A stretch of DNA of 28,434 nucleotides from Plakobranchus ocellatus (Eukaryota; Mollusca; Gastropoda; Plakobranchidae). This document shows, piece after piece, positions 1 through 12,516 of this stretch; within the stretch, counting starts at the first letter, position 1; each line of letters opens with the position of its first letter. The notes below the pieces were generated by a model. That model was not told where the DNA came from. It did not search any database and saw nothing but the letters and a program-made list of their open reading frames with translations. The stretch spans positions 70,948 to 99,381 of the forward strand of contig BLXT01002457.1 in NCBI GenBank assembly GCA_019648995.1. The letters run 5' to 3'. Made by a program: the position numbers and the translations under genes.

Positions 1-60
1 ATCACATCTGTTTTTGTCAAGTTATAGAATGGTTATTGGTAATCACATCTGTTTTTGTCA
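1..60. repeat. Short direct repeat, two 19-bp copies
   Basis: A 19-bp word beginning atcacatctg occurs at 1-19 and again at 42-60, a 41-bp offset, in the intron upstream of the first visible THADA exon. It may be the tail of a tandem array beginning outside the window. No function is visible. Confidence 0.6.
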
Positions 61-175
61 GTAGAAATTTGATTTTTTTGTGAGGGTTTCATTGAATGCT
101 CTCCAAAAATAGAGAATGTAAATCAGAGTCATTAGATGGATTTGAGAACTCTCTTATGTTTATTGCTGTTCTCAG

Positions 176-3100
176 TTGTCGAGAGTTTCTTCAAAGAGTG
201 TCAGAGTTCTTGCTGTCGAGCCCAGTGTATTCTCTGCGAAAACTTGCAGCCCAGGTGTGGGTGGCCATGTCTGCCCTAGACCAGGCAGATTCCTTGCTGG
301 AGACAATACTGCAACATCTTCAAGCATCACAGACAAACCTTAATCTGCTGCATGGATGGCTGCTCTGCGCTCATTTCATTTTCATCCTGAGCCAGCCAAG
401 GTGAGGATCTGCTCATCTAAGTAAGGATATATTCCTTTTCATCCTGGGCCAACCAAGGTGAGGATCTACTCATCTAAGTAAGGATATTTTCATTTTCATC
501 CTGGGCTAACCAAGGTGAGGATGTGCTCATCTAAGTAAGGATGTTCCCTTCTTTCATTTTCATCCTGGGCCAACCAAGGTGAGGATCTGCTCATCTAAAT
601 AAGAATGTTCTCTTCTTTAATCTGAGGGAGAATCTGCTCTTCTTTCCATTCTCAAGAAAATCAAATTTTATGAAAGTCTAAATGAACTGTAGTTTCCGAA
701 TAAACCTTTTTTTTCTCATTCATATACTTGTGCTTCTTGCATTCTTTAATTTGTGTTTAATTCCCTTTCTTTGCATAATAATTATTTAATACATTAAAAA
801 AAGCTGTTACCTGTTTCCAAGTTTCAGAAATATCTAATCGCTTGTTTCTCAGATCTATTGACACGAATATACTGTTTTTTTTTTTTAATTTTTTGTTCGG
901 ATTCAAGCCATACAACTAGTGGCCTACTGTTGACTTTTTGTGTGGAAAATCCCTGGTTACTGAGGAGCCACCCACTCTGTTTACTGATTGCTTCTCTGGT
1001 CCTGCAAACAGTTCAGCTCTGCCTAGTGCATATAGAGGGCTTAAACTCTGAGCTTCTCTCCCAGCTGTGGTCTTTGATAGAAAACTGTCTTACTTCTGCA
1101 GGCTTTATGGAGCATGCACTTCAGGTAAAATTTTGTATTATAAGTGTAATATGTGCATTAAGGTGTCCGTTGACTGCTTTTCAATCTCATCATTTCTCTT
1201 TCCCTCTTATTCTCTCTTTCTTTCTCTTTCCTTAGTTCTCTGTCACTCTCTCTGACTCTTCATCTCTCCCTAGCCCTCTTTGCCTCTCCCTTTCTCTCCC
1301 CTTTCTTTAGCTATCTCTCTCTCTCCCTCTCTTTCTGTTTCTTTATCTTTATTTATCCAGCTCTTTGTCTTTCTCTCTCTTACAACCTTTTTTTCTCTGA
1401 TTGTCTTGCTCACTCTTTCGCTCACACTCTCTCTCTCTTTTCTTTGCTCTCTTATTTTCCCATGCTGTCTCTCACACATAAAAATTCTTTTTCTACCCTC
1501 TCTTTTTCTCACTATTCAAATTTTAAAATAAGTAGGAGACTTTCATAACACAGTGAACAGCAAATTCACCCAAAGATCTATAGGGACCCTCGAGCCCCGC
1601 CACCGCGCCCTGGCCTGACGGAAGGCCTGAGAGGCTGAAATCATCTTGTTGTATACTGGCTATATACAAAACCCAAACCCTACACATATATAGAGACATG
1701 CAAGGTTAAAGCATACAAATATTGACTTGATTAAATGAAACAGCTTAGTGAAAATAAAAATCAAGAGCAGTATACAGATTTATCGAGATTTTTTCCAAAA
1801 AAAAAAGTCTCAATATGTTAGTAAGACTTTGCAAGTTTTATATTCTCTTTCTGTTATGTTATACCTCAAGGTTGCAAAGGGTCAGTGCCTTGGAGAATGT
1901 CTGAAGAGCTTACATATCCTGTGTAAAAAATCCAAACAAGCCTTTTTTGAGTCCAAATTTCAAGCAACATTGGCAGATTGTCTTCAGTCCAATATTCCTG
2001 AACTGAAGTCAGCAACTCTGAAATGCTTGCATGAAGCTTTCAGTGATAATCCATCAATAATTGGGGAGAAATTGCAGGTAAGCAGGTTATGTGGAAGGCA
2101 GGGAGGGTGGAAAGGAATAGCATTTTACAGTTTTGTTTGTATGTCGCAAGTGATATACTTTTCATATTTTTTCATTAAATTAAAATTAATGTGAATTCAA
2201 ATAATTTTTTTTTGTTGATAATTAAAAAACACTTTTTCATCTTCATCAGTCAAAGTTTCTATTGTGCATTTCTGCCAAAAGCCAAAAAATTTATTTCAAT
2301 ATTTCTGTTTAAAAATAGCATTTATTTCAATTTTGGTTTATGGAAGTCACAGTATGTTTTATGGCACACGAAATTTTGTACTGGATATTATATGTTAATT
2401 TAATGTCTTTTTCTGTATTTTAGAATTGTATTCATTCAATGCATTCGCATTTCGTCAGTTGTATTTAACTAAATGCAGTTTTTCCCCCCTCTAAACCATA
2501 TTGATTAGTGCCTGCTGTGGAATAGCCTCATGATCAGCACTTGTGAATCGGACTATATCAAGACAGTGGACATTCTGTTCTTCTTGGCAAGAAGTAACAA
2601 AATAGTTTTAATACAGCCCGGATTGGAGATGATCATACGAGCTTTGATGCATTCACATCACAACAAAACCATGAGCTTGAGCAGAGCGCAGTTTGATTTG
2701 ACAGGAATCATTTTCAGGATCTGTGATAGTAAAAGTCTTATGGAAAGGTGAATCATTTCTGTTGCTCTCTAAGAATAATTGCACAGTGCAATCATAGAAT
2801 GAGATGTTAATAGCAGAGACAAGTGACAAAATAAGCTATTTTCAGAAGACAGAATAGAAAGTGCAAGAGCATCTATTTTTTCCTATTTATCCTAACATAT
2901 GTTTGCATTTTTCTGACCTAAAATTCATTATGGAGCCTTCAACACTCTTCTATCTGATAAAGTAGATAATTTGTCTCCTATGCTAAAAAAAATCACCAGT
3001 ATACCCTTTTGATTCTGATAAACTAAAAAAAAAAAAAGATGAATGTAATGAATTCTGCCATGAAGCCCTTGATTGATAAACATGCACAGTTGACTCCATG

Positions 3101-6100
3101 TCTTGACTTGCAGGTTTCTGTCAACCTTTAGAAGAGTTTTGCAGTGTCAAATACTGACTAAATCTCTTTGCTTGTGCCTCTAGAAAGCATATAATGTATT
3201 TTTGCACTGCCAAATTTTCTGCAAGCTGTCTCATTCTTGTGGTGACATTTCACATAATGAGATATAGCCAAATGATGGATCAGCATTATTTTGATCGAAA
3301 GATTTTCTTTGAGTAACATACTAAAAAATTAGACTCATCAATACCTAAATTTATAGCATTTTTTGGTATAAAATTAATGCTCTGTTTAGAAAGAAAAGTT
3401 AACTTTGGGAATATCTGTGCTGTATAAATTCATTCAACAATTTCAGTCATAAATATGATGTCGTAATCACTAAAATAGTAGTCTTCCCACAGATATTTTA
3501 AATCTACTCACATCAAAGGCATATTTTTTTCATTTGGATCCAGGTGAAAATGTCTGATTTTACAAGACTTACACCTCACTGATACTAATTTGCCCTTTTC
3601 AGCCTGTAATTGCTGGTTCTTTTATTTAAAACATTATGAAGACCATGAAACATATTTGGGGATTGCCTTTTAGCAGTGGCTCATTATTATATTCATTGCT
3701 CTTTCAAAATATGACTGAGATTTTCTTGAGATCTTTTTCTACCCTTTAAACATATGAAATAACACACAAAAAAATTTGATGGAAAAGATTCTAAGTAAAA
3801 TTTTTAAATCACAATTCCACCTATATTTGTACCCCAGGCAGTATTGATGGTAAGAATTGGTTCCCCTGTAAAGCATTTTAACATATCAGTAATGAAGATG
3901 TCACTTTATCATCTCTTTAAATCTGAAAAGCAAAATGTGCATTTTGTTCTCAAAGTTGAAGGCTGCACATATGCTGGAAACAAACTAGAAATTTTGTTCA
4001 AAGTCTATTTAATTTAATTGATTATGGCATTTTGGTCTAAAAAATTCCATCGATTTTCATTCTTCTTTTTTCTGCTGATGGACACCAGGCCAAAAAAAAT
4101 GCACTAGTCATTTCCTTTTCTTTATAATGATTCATTGGCAACAAGTGTCGCTTCTTTTTCTGTTCTCATAATTCTGTTTTGGAATATAAAAGTTTTAGCA
4201 TTGAAACAGTCTTGATTTGTTGATTGATTGATTGATCTCACAGGTGGCAAGAGCTAACAGCCTGGTGTGACCAGCAAGGCCAGTTTTCTTGCCCAACAAA
4301 CAATGAAAATTTACGTCTGTCTGCAGCCACGTCTCTCAGAATTTGCGGTTTAAACATTATAAATGTTTGTTGCTCACACAAGGACACTGCACGTGTTGGT
4401 TCTTGTATTGTGAGGTGAGTTTCACTTCAGAAGGAGAAAAATCTTCATAATGCAAAGCAAAATTTTGGCAAATCAGTTTCTATGCCAGTTCTTTACTTTA
4501 TTTGCAGTGCATAATTATTGCTTTATTTGAACATCAATATATAATTATAGTTTAATTGTCCAAATGTGCATGCTTCTATCAGATTTGATCTCGATAAGGA
4601 GGAAACTACTTCACTTTCTCCTTTTAAAGGTAACCGTGTTATAATGAAAATAAGTGTTTTAGTAAAATAACTTTGAATATTTATCTTGATATTTTAAATG
4701 ACAATCCATTGTTAAATGCCAATAGTTAGGCACATTGTCTCGTTTTATGGCCAACAATTAAAATATTTTTATTGAATTGATAAAGAAATTGCCATATTCA
4801 TGTCCTCAGCATTATCAGAACATCCCTAATCCTTCTGGAGGATGCAGAGGATGAAGTGAGACAGGAAGTGTCAGTTTTTGTCTCTCAGCTCTGTGGCTAT
4901 GCAAATCTGCACTACAATGTTGCCTATTTGGTGTGTAATTTTTCCTATAGCTATCGGCACAAATAGGAATATAGGAACTGCCAATTACAGATTTATTGAT
5001 CAAACTAAGTATTGAAGCTTGTGAAGAAAAATTATTCTTTTATTAACATTTAAAAGTTCTATGTATTGCTGCTGAATGCAATGTATGATAGTTAGAGAGT
5101 TATCGCTACACCACAGACCAACTTCAGTAAATGTTTTCAAACATTTTAGGATACATTGGAAGAAGAGGCCAGAAAACCCTTTGGAGTTAATGGAATCAAA
5201 GCGGTGAGATGGAAAATCTTATAACCCTTTTTCTTCTTGTGTCGCAGGCGTTATCTGAAATCCTAGCCAGCAGACTTCACTGGTGTGTCGAGCTGCATGA
5301 GTTTCTGCTGGGACTTTTGTATAAAGAGGGCAACATCAAGTGTGCAGTCGCAAATGCTCTTCATTCAGAGTAAGTTTAAGGGATACAGAAAATGCAGTCA
5401 AACACAAAGTCCTGAAAATTGTTGGAAAAAGTTCATGAGTTTGACAATACTGTGTTTAAATCACATGAAACCAAAATAATTGTGGTCATTCTCTAACTAT
5501 TGCAAACATGGACATCACCATACATCATTTAACGGAGGAAATTTTTGCCATAATTTTTTTTTTCTTGTTCTTGTTCTTTTTTAATTTTGTTTTTCTTAAA
5601 GAGAGAGGAAAAAAAATTAATAGGCTTTTTATTGAAGGGAATGCCTTCACCTTAATGCATGTCGAGCAATTTTTTTTTTAATTTATTAATGGGATCTTGG
5701 GTAACTTTATTAGGTTTTAGGTTTGTGACCCAAACTGGCTGAGAGCAAAAATTGCTTAAATTGAGTCCACGTTTGGGTCCAATGTGCTGAGATAGGTTTG
5801 GCACTGTCTAACATTGCTCTGCCAGACAGGCTTGGTTTGTTTAAATTTCTCACTCTCTGGTTAAAGCTTGTGATCAGTGGAGCCAGTGCAGGCGGACAGG
5901 CAGTAAGATATATTACAAATATTGCCAAATAGTCTACTTATAATTCCTAGAGTGATTTTGATATAGTTGGAGGGCCAATAGATTGATAAATTGGTGCAAA
6001 CAATGCAAAAGAGTTGAGAAAAGAGACACTTTGGCTGGGTTAAGAAGAGTATCATGACAAATATCTGATTTTGAGGAATCCATGAAATTTCAAGTGGCAT

Positions 6101-9100
6101 TTGTTGAATAAATTTGTTCCGAATTTCAGTACAAAATCATGCAATTTATCATAAAGATTGATTGATTAACTTTATAATTTGGAAAGAATTTCAAATTCTT
6201 AAAAAGACAAATCTCAAGGTTTGATCAGAGTCAAAAATTTCAAGATGCCATCAATGAAGCTGCCAATACTTTGAAAATTTTGTCTATTTTGTGCAGGTGA
6301 CACTGATATCAGTACAGATGTGTGTTAACCCCACACATACTGAGCTGAGTTGTGCGCCTAAATGATTGGATTCAAATCAAAATCTTAAAAGTACTGAAGT
6401 ACAAATGAAAAGTGCTCTATGTACAGAAAGTCTGTAGCATTTCTTAAGAGAAATGAGTCTTTCTGACCCATGTATCTCAAGGTTTTAAATTTAACTATGT
6501 CACTTGACTGTCACTCATTTTGAAGGTCTGCATCTGCTACAAAACTATTTCTTTCTCAGAGCTCAGGCATTGTTTGAAGCAGAAACTCAAAGTGTTATGT
6601 CCGAGGAATTTTTCGCACAGCTCTGGGCCTTCTCCTCTCTGCAGGTAAGTTAGGCAAAGTGGTTAGTTGGGTTTTTTTTGTGTGCTCTTTTATTTTTCAA
6701 GACTTTTTCCAGTAATTTGGATGCTCACATTTTGAAATGTACTTTATAATTTTTTCTGGTACAAGATAGTTTCTCTTTTTTACCTTTTTTTTTTTTCTTC
6801 TTTTGGTTGAGAATTTCAATTGTAGTGACTTCCTCTTTTGACAATATTATCTCTCTCTAATGATTTCCCATGCTTTCCAATTGCAGAGCATTGTGCAGAA
6901 TTATCGTCAAAGCTGTTTCCCTTTGATCAGCAAACTATGTGAGGTGGCATCTGAAGAACTGTGTGAAGTAATCCCTGTCCTATTCAAGTATTTAAATGGT
7001 TGGTCTCTAGAATTTTGAGCTCTTCGAGCAATTTTTAAATAGTTGGCTCCTTTCATAAAAAAGAGCCTGATAGTTAAGACAATCGATTCCATGAATGATG
7101 AAAAGCAAAGTCCCTTATCTTGTATCTGAAGCTTGAGGCCTGGCAAAATCTAATACTGCATTGGCAAATTTCCTGAAGGTTTGAATAAAAAGCGTTTGTG
7201 CTCAACTGGTTTTATATTCATTCAGGACAGGAAATTGGCTTTAAAAGTGTTTGTCATTACCTCTTTCTTTTAATTGCATGTGGCATCGTTGACCAAATAT
7301 CGTAAAAAAAAAAAAAAATTGGTAGTGGAAGCTGAATAAGAAGCATATAAATCTTGTAACACTCGTGAGAAAAAAGATTTTAAGTAAAATTTTACCATGT
7401 TTTCAATAGCTGTTAAACAATGGTAAAAAACTAATTTCTTAGCACGGAATACCACATTTTTATTCAGTTTTCGTCAGAGCAGAACTTGTAAAATGCTCTC
7501 TCAGGCTACATGAATCATTGCACATAATCAAAATGGGATTTCAGACAAGCCTCAGCCAGAAACAATTCATCAGTTAAACAAAACAAACGTTCAGCAAGGA
7601 TAGGACACGGGTACTCAGGGCAATAAAACTTGAATTAACATTGGGTGCAAAATTTTCTTACTATTAATATCTTGCAAGAACTGGCACATTCTGTCTTCTG
7701 TTTTCTCTATAGAATGTTTTGTTTTTTAAAAGTAATCTGACTAAAATATAAATGCCCAATTTAAAAATTATTTAGCATATTTTTTGACCCTATCCTCAGA
7801 TGGGACAATATTCAACATCAGCAATGAGGAAAACGTGCTGAAATCCTTACATGGAGTTTTTCTCCTAGGTGTTTTGTGTAAAAACATGCTAGAAAATTCA
7901 CTGAGATTAGACAACAAGACTCAGATGTTTACATTTGTAAATGAGGTCACCAAACTTGAGGAGGTAAGCAAGCTCCATATAGAGAGTTTAAACCAGACTT
8001 GCCACACAGAGGCAGCATAAGATAAATATTGAATCAAGCTCCATATAGAGGAATTTAAACCAGACTTGCCACACAATGGCATCATAAGATAAATATTGAG
8101 CTCCATATAGAGGAATTTAAACCAGACTTGCCACACAATGGCATCATAAGATAAATATTGAATCAGTCTCCATATAGAGGAGTTTAAACCAGACTTGCCA
8201 CACAATGGCAGCATAAGATAAATATTGAATCAAGCTCCATATAGAGGAGTTTAAACCAGACTTGCCACACAATGGCAGCATAGGATAAATAATGAATCAA
8301 GCTCCATATAGAGGATTTAAACCAGACTTGCCACACAATGGCAGCATAAGGTAAATATTGCATTAAGCTCCATATAGAGGAATTTAAACCAGACTTGCCA
8401 CACAATGGCAGCATAAGATAAATATTGAAGCAATCTCCATATAGAGGAATTTATATCAGGCTTGCTACAAAGTGGTAACATAAGGTAATGGTTTAAATAC
8501 AGGCATTACCCATGAAACTGGTATCAGGCTATATTTAGTTCAACGTTTCGATTTGTTTCTGCCTTTTCCCCACTTATCGTTCTTTTTTTTTGTCCCCACT
8601 CTATTGTTACTCTTACTTTTTAGCAAATCAGCTATAGAGAGCAAAAACAAAAAAAAATGAAAGACTTGCCATGTAGAACGCTATTGTTTAGGATGAATAA
8701 AAACTAAAGTGAGCAAAATCAATGGTCAAAGACAAGAGAAATAAAAATCTTTTGATTTGTTGAAAATAAAGCAAAACAACATGCATCTCTGCAGGGCTCA
8801 GTGAAAAGTAGTTGTTTTGTCAGGTCTTATTTTAATCAGGCAGATCCACTGAGGGGAAAAGCAGTGGCTTTAGTTTACTGAGGGATGAACTGTGGCATAA
8901 CAGATAGGGCACTTGGTTACTTAGCAAAACATTATGGGTTCGATTCCCAGTCAAAGCATAAAATTAAACGACCCAGATTTGTTTACTGAGCACCAGTTGC
9001 GTAACTAAATCTTTAAGATACAAAACTAAAGGCACCGAGAAAAGCAGTGGCAAACTGGCTCTCAATGCCTAGAGCCAGGACCCTTCTCTTGTTTCCCTTT

Positions 9101-9774
9101 GACACTATTTATTTGGGTCAGCATGGTTTGGAATTTGTGAGAGCACAAGTAATGTCTGAGTTGGTAAAAAGTTCAACTTTTCATATGAGATAAATAGAAA
9201 AAAGGGCAATGTCACCACTAAGGAAACATCAAAATCGACAAAAAATAATGGATCTATAGGATGCAAGGGCAAATGATTTACAAATTTGTTTAAAAAAAGG
9301 AAGCACTTGCCCACTAGTTCGTATTGAACTTTGAGTAAAAATTATGTTGCATTCAATATTGTGCATTGCCCTCTTTGTGTTATAATATGCCATTTAAAAA
9401 ATGGTATAATAAGTAAATGAAAAATCTGTAAGATTTAAAAACCAAACATTTAAATTCAGTGTATTATTTGCAAGTATATATTATATTAATATAACATTTA
9501 CTTTGTCTGTGCTTTCTTCTTTGATACAGAACAGATTGCAAAGATAGCACCAGAAATTAAAAAACGATTAGGCTTTACTTTACTAAGTTATATTCAGAAA
9601 TAAGTTACAAATTCATTATTCTTATTCTATAAGTTATTGACAAGAATATTCAGTTTTCATTTTAATTTCTCTCAGATCTATGGCCTGCATCCCTTTCTGC
9701 AGAACAAGTTTTTTGAGACAGACCAACCTATTGTCTGCAATCTGCTCAAGTCAAAGGCTATGCTACAAGATTGA
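176..9774 (+). CDS. THADA: THADA-like tRNA (32-2'-O)-methyltransferase regulator, C-terminal exons (5' partial)
   Basis: I assembled eleven exons by splice site and phase: 176-400, 908-1124, 1871-2077, 2509-2747, 4244-4414, 4810-4930, 5248-5369, 6560-6644, 6887-6998, 7800-7963, 9676-9774 (stop TGA 9772-9774). All ten junctions keep one frame and yield about 586 residues; the human protein is roughly 1950, so the N-terminal two thirds lie upstream. The first exon encodes a DUF2428-type segment (YSLRKLAAQVWVAM, then NLNLLHGWLL), matching the conserved 'vRrlAA..al' and 'N.lHG.LL' pattern of THADA/Trm732. Later exons are helical, HEAT-like (EDAEDEVRQEVSVFVSQL). Family knowledge: THADA partners the FTSJ1-type methyltransferase that 2'-O-methylates tRNA position 32. 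Weak points are the acceptors at 908 (920 also fits the phase) and 1871, and the donor at 6999 (G|GTTGGT). Introns 2748-4243 and 5370-6559 hold nothing I recognise. Confidence 0.82.
371..650. repeat. Minisatellite spanning a THADA exon end and splice donor (about 4 copies)
   Basis: The unit is 57-64 bp. It comprises roughly the last 30 coding bases of the exon ending at 400, the donor (CCAAG|GTGAGGAT) and about 27 intron bases. The donor-like junction recurs with GT at 401, 458, 515 and 579 (spacings 57, 57, 64), followed by a decayed partial copy to about 650. The first GT is taken as real because an in-frame TGA lies at 402-404, so use of any later donor would add a stop codon. Confidence 0.85.
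1180..1530. repeat. CT-rich low-complexity tract in a THADA intron
   Basis: The + strand is almost entirely C and T, with many short ctctct runs, for about 350 bases inside the intron 1125-1870. It produces open frames on both strands, made mainly of Ser/Leu/Phe (+) or Arg/Glu/Lys (-). These are composition artefacts, not genes. Confidence 0.85.
1574..1640. other. Isolated GC-rich segment in a THADA intron
   Basis: About 65 bases rich in G and C (ccccgccaccgcgccctggcc within 1595-1615) sit in an AT-rich intron. The segment holds BglII (agatct), XhoI (ctcgag) and ctataggg words. It may be a small insertion or a cloning/adapter artefact. No coding or RNA feature was recognised. Confidence 0.35.
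7970..8490. repeat. Minisatellite of 66-67 bp unit, 8 copies, in a THADA intron
   Basis: The word ctccatatag recurs at 7973, 8039, 8101, 8168, 8235, 8302, 8368 and 8435. Spacings are 66, 62, 67, 67, 67, 66 and 67. The array starts about six bases after the splice donor at 7964 and decays after about 8490. Each unit also holds an accagacttgccacaca core. The open frame on the - strand across the array is a repeat artefact. Confidence 0.92.
8869..9038 (+). mobile_element. tRNA-derived SINE-like insertion with flanking direct repeats
   Basis: A tRNA-like head holds an internal pol III promoter: an A-box-like tggcataacagataggg near 8893 and a near-consensus B box, ggttcgattcc, at 8937-8947. A tRNA-unrelated body follows. 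The block is flanked by a perfect 13-bp direct repeat (gaaaagcagtggc) at 8856-8868 and 9039-9051, consistent with a target-site duplication made by LINE machinery. It lies in the THADA intron 7964-9675. The exact 5' end is uncertain, since about 17 bases separate the left repeat from the tRNA-like part. Confidence 0.6.
8886..8956 (+). other. tRNA-like pol III promoter region (A and B boxes) of the SINE
   Basis: The B box at 8937-8947 fits GGTTCGANTCC, and the spacing from the A-box-like sequence is about 44 bases, as in tRNA genes. I could not fold a clean acceptor stem, so it is annotated as a SINE promoter rather than a functional tRNA gene. Confidence 0.5.
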
Positions 9775-11021
9775 CCAAATTTTGCCTATACTAATTTTAG
9801 GTTTCAAATGAATGCATGTAACATAAGTCCTGATGCCCAGGTGTTAAGCAAAGATTAGACAACACACCTCTGGAATAATCATTTGATCATTGTCAGTACT
9901 ATTCACAGACATCTTCTAAAGTTCTTCAATGGCTTTTGTTGTCATACAAAACATTACAATATTAAAAGGGCATTTCATTTAACTCGGTCTCTTTATGCCA
10001 GGGAATGTGCAGCTAAGAGGTTGCTGTGATTGATGTAAGATTGTAAGCACCATCTGAATGCTACAATCTGCAAGCAAACAGTTTCTGCTATACAGTAATT
10101 ACTGCCAAAGTGCATGCTATGTAAGTGACACTCGTCCTAAATGCATGGATTTATGGCCTGACAGATTTATTACTGTATAGTTTATATGCAACCACACTCT
10201 GCATTCACTTCAACACGCACATAGTGTGTATGCAGAAAAATTACTTTGACTTCAGTTAAAAATTGTATTTTCCTAAACCCATCGTGCGATTGTGACTACT
10301 GCTGGATGTGGGATGTAGAGGACTTTTACATTGAAGGTCGCTATAAATGATGAGGAGTCTGCATCCTGCAGGCAAGCAGTTTGTCAAGTGCCACTTTTAA
10401 TCCAAGAAGTGTCAAGAGCCAATTAAAAGGCAGATAATCCTGATTTTTTTATTTAGTGATGTGAAAAGAAAAAGATATTTACTTTGAAAATGAATATATT
10501 GCACCACAATTAAAATTAAATAGTTTTACTGTATAGTGACATTTTTTTGGTTTAATTTTTACATTGTACATGGGTCAGAGGAACCTTGCCGAAGATGATT
10601 CTATTAAGCCACTTCTAAAGAGCGCATCTTAAGTAGATCCTAATGGCAATTTGAACTGTTGGCACAAGTTGATATAGTAGGATATTTTCGCTACTATTCC
10701 ACTTCATCTTATTAGGTTTAAGCTGTGTTTTTTTTTAAGTAAGAGGAATTATCAGAAATACTTCAGAACAGAAAAATCTTGAGAAGCATCAGCCAGACGT
10801 GAGAAAACAAATATGTATCATTGTTGGCATTCCCTTGAGGAAATCTTGGACTTAAAACTGTTAAGTCATGTCCAGATCTATTTAGACAATGAAAAAATTA
10901 AAATTGTGGTTTTTTTTCTGTGTGTTCATCTCTTAACAAGTCTTTGCAATATTTGTGCTAACCTTTTGTACTTTTGTTTTTTGTCTTTTTTTTGGAAAGT
11001 TTGGGGGGGGGAGAGGGTGTT

Positions 11022-11058
<37 letters not shown>

Positions 11059-12514
11059 TTGGACAGACTTTAAATAAAAGAAAGATACATGTGTAGATGC
11101 TGAACTGAAGAGAATTGATTGTAAAACACATTCTTTATTAGATAAAATATTAAATATTTGCGTACAATAATATGGCAACAGAGTTGGAATAATAAATCAA
11201 AATTGCATTTTCATTGTTTGAATGTGACATCATACATGTCTTTGCTATACAATCAAATATTTTAAAAGCTAAAATTCTGTAAAAAAAAAATTATTACAAC
11301 ATGTCCCCTTCTTTAACTCTAATAACACAGTTCAAATTTAGAGTATATGACATGACATTCTTAGCAATAGAGAAGCAATCAATTTATCTTGTACGTTATA
11401 TATGGCCCTTCACTTGAGCATTCCATAAAAAAAAATCTCTTTTTTATGATTTAGAGCAATAATTGTCAAAATTAATTGCCAACAAAAAGGAAGCCTAATA
11501 ATACTGAACACAACATTTTTCAGGCTTGTCCACTCTCAAGTAGTAACTTACACTTTAAGAAACTCATAAAAAGTACTCACAAGCATTTCAATCACTAAAT
11601 TAGAGAAAAGTTTAATAATATATGCAATGTCACCTTAAACTGAAATGTTTTGCGGAAAAATCAGCCATAAAGAGATAACCTTTATGCTTACTAGAGAGCA
11701 CCAGACTTGAAACGGGGCCAAACATTGCAAGATTCTTCAAAAGGCTGCGAGAGAAGTTTGGCCGTGAATAGTTTATGATCATGACAGCTGTGTGGATATT
11801 TATAGCACTTATTCCTGCCGCAAAAAGTATCTTTTTTTGTTGACACTACACATATGCTTTTTTTTTGGCTGTTTACGTTTCTTTCATTTTTATAAAGTTC
11901 TTAGAAAGCAGACATAGATATCTTTATCTCAAAACTTTTGGCTCATGGGTTATGATCTCCAGATGCAGTATGAAATATTCCCGTGAAAAAACATGGATGA
12001 GTCGATTCAACAAAAAAGATAATCTAAAATTTTGTATGAATAAAACGAATTTTATGTCCGATTTTATGGTTGCGTTATGAAAATGTATTGTTTACAAACA
12101 ATTTAACCCCCACTCCAAAACCTATAAAACCATGTCACTTAAATCTTATTATGGCCGGGTAAAAAGGTCAAACCTCTTTAAAACAAAGCTTTTTACATAC
12201 AAATAAAACCTGAGATTCTCCTTAATTGGTGTAAAGATACATCATCTTTATCCAATAATTAACTATATTCTGACATCAATATAATTATTGTAATAAACGT
12301 TTGTTTTACTGCAAAAAAAATAAAAGAACTTGAAACCAGTGTGAATGTGCCGGGAATCACATTTTAAAGTTTTCAAATTGCTGAATCAGCTTGGCACTTC
12401 TTTCTGTGAGCTTAAAACAAGGAAAACTGGGTAGCACTGCGCTGTTTCCACTCAAGATTTGGAACTAAGTTATATAAGCAGAAGAAAAAAAAAAACCTTG
12501 CTTACTTTACTTTT
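9775..12514. other. Intergenic stretch downstream of THADA
   Basis: No gene is recognisable here. It should contain the THADA 3' UTR; an ATTAAA at 9961-9966 is a possible polyadenylation signal about 190 bases after the stop, but such words are common in AT-rich DNA. Short open frames at 10813-11040 and 11865-12080 show no family resemblance and are probably chance. The only clear structure is the microsatellite at 11022-11058. Confidence 0.6.
11022..11058. repeat. Compound (GT)n-(GA)n microsatellite
   Basis: About nine GT dinucleotides (11022-11039) run directly into about ten GA dinucleotides (to 11058), preceded by a G run at 11003-11011. Confidence 0.95.
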
Positions 12515-12516
12515 TT

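Noticed and set aside
1270-1531. Arg/Glu-rich and Ser/Leu-rich open frames on both strands
   Set aside because: They arise from the CT-rich low-complexity tract in an intron.
7921-8414. Repetitive - strand open frames (97 and 76 residues)
   Set aside because: They are the reverse translation of the 66-67-bp minisatellite plus the antisense of a THADA exon.
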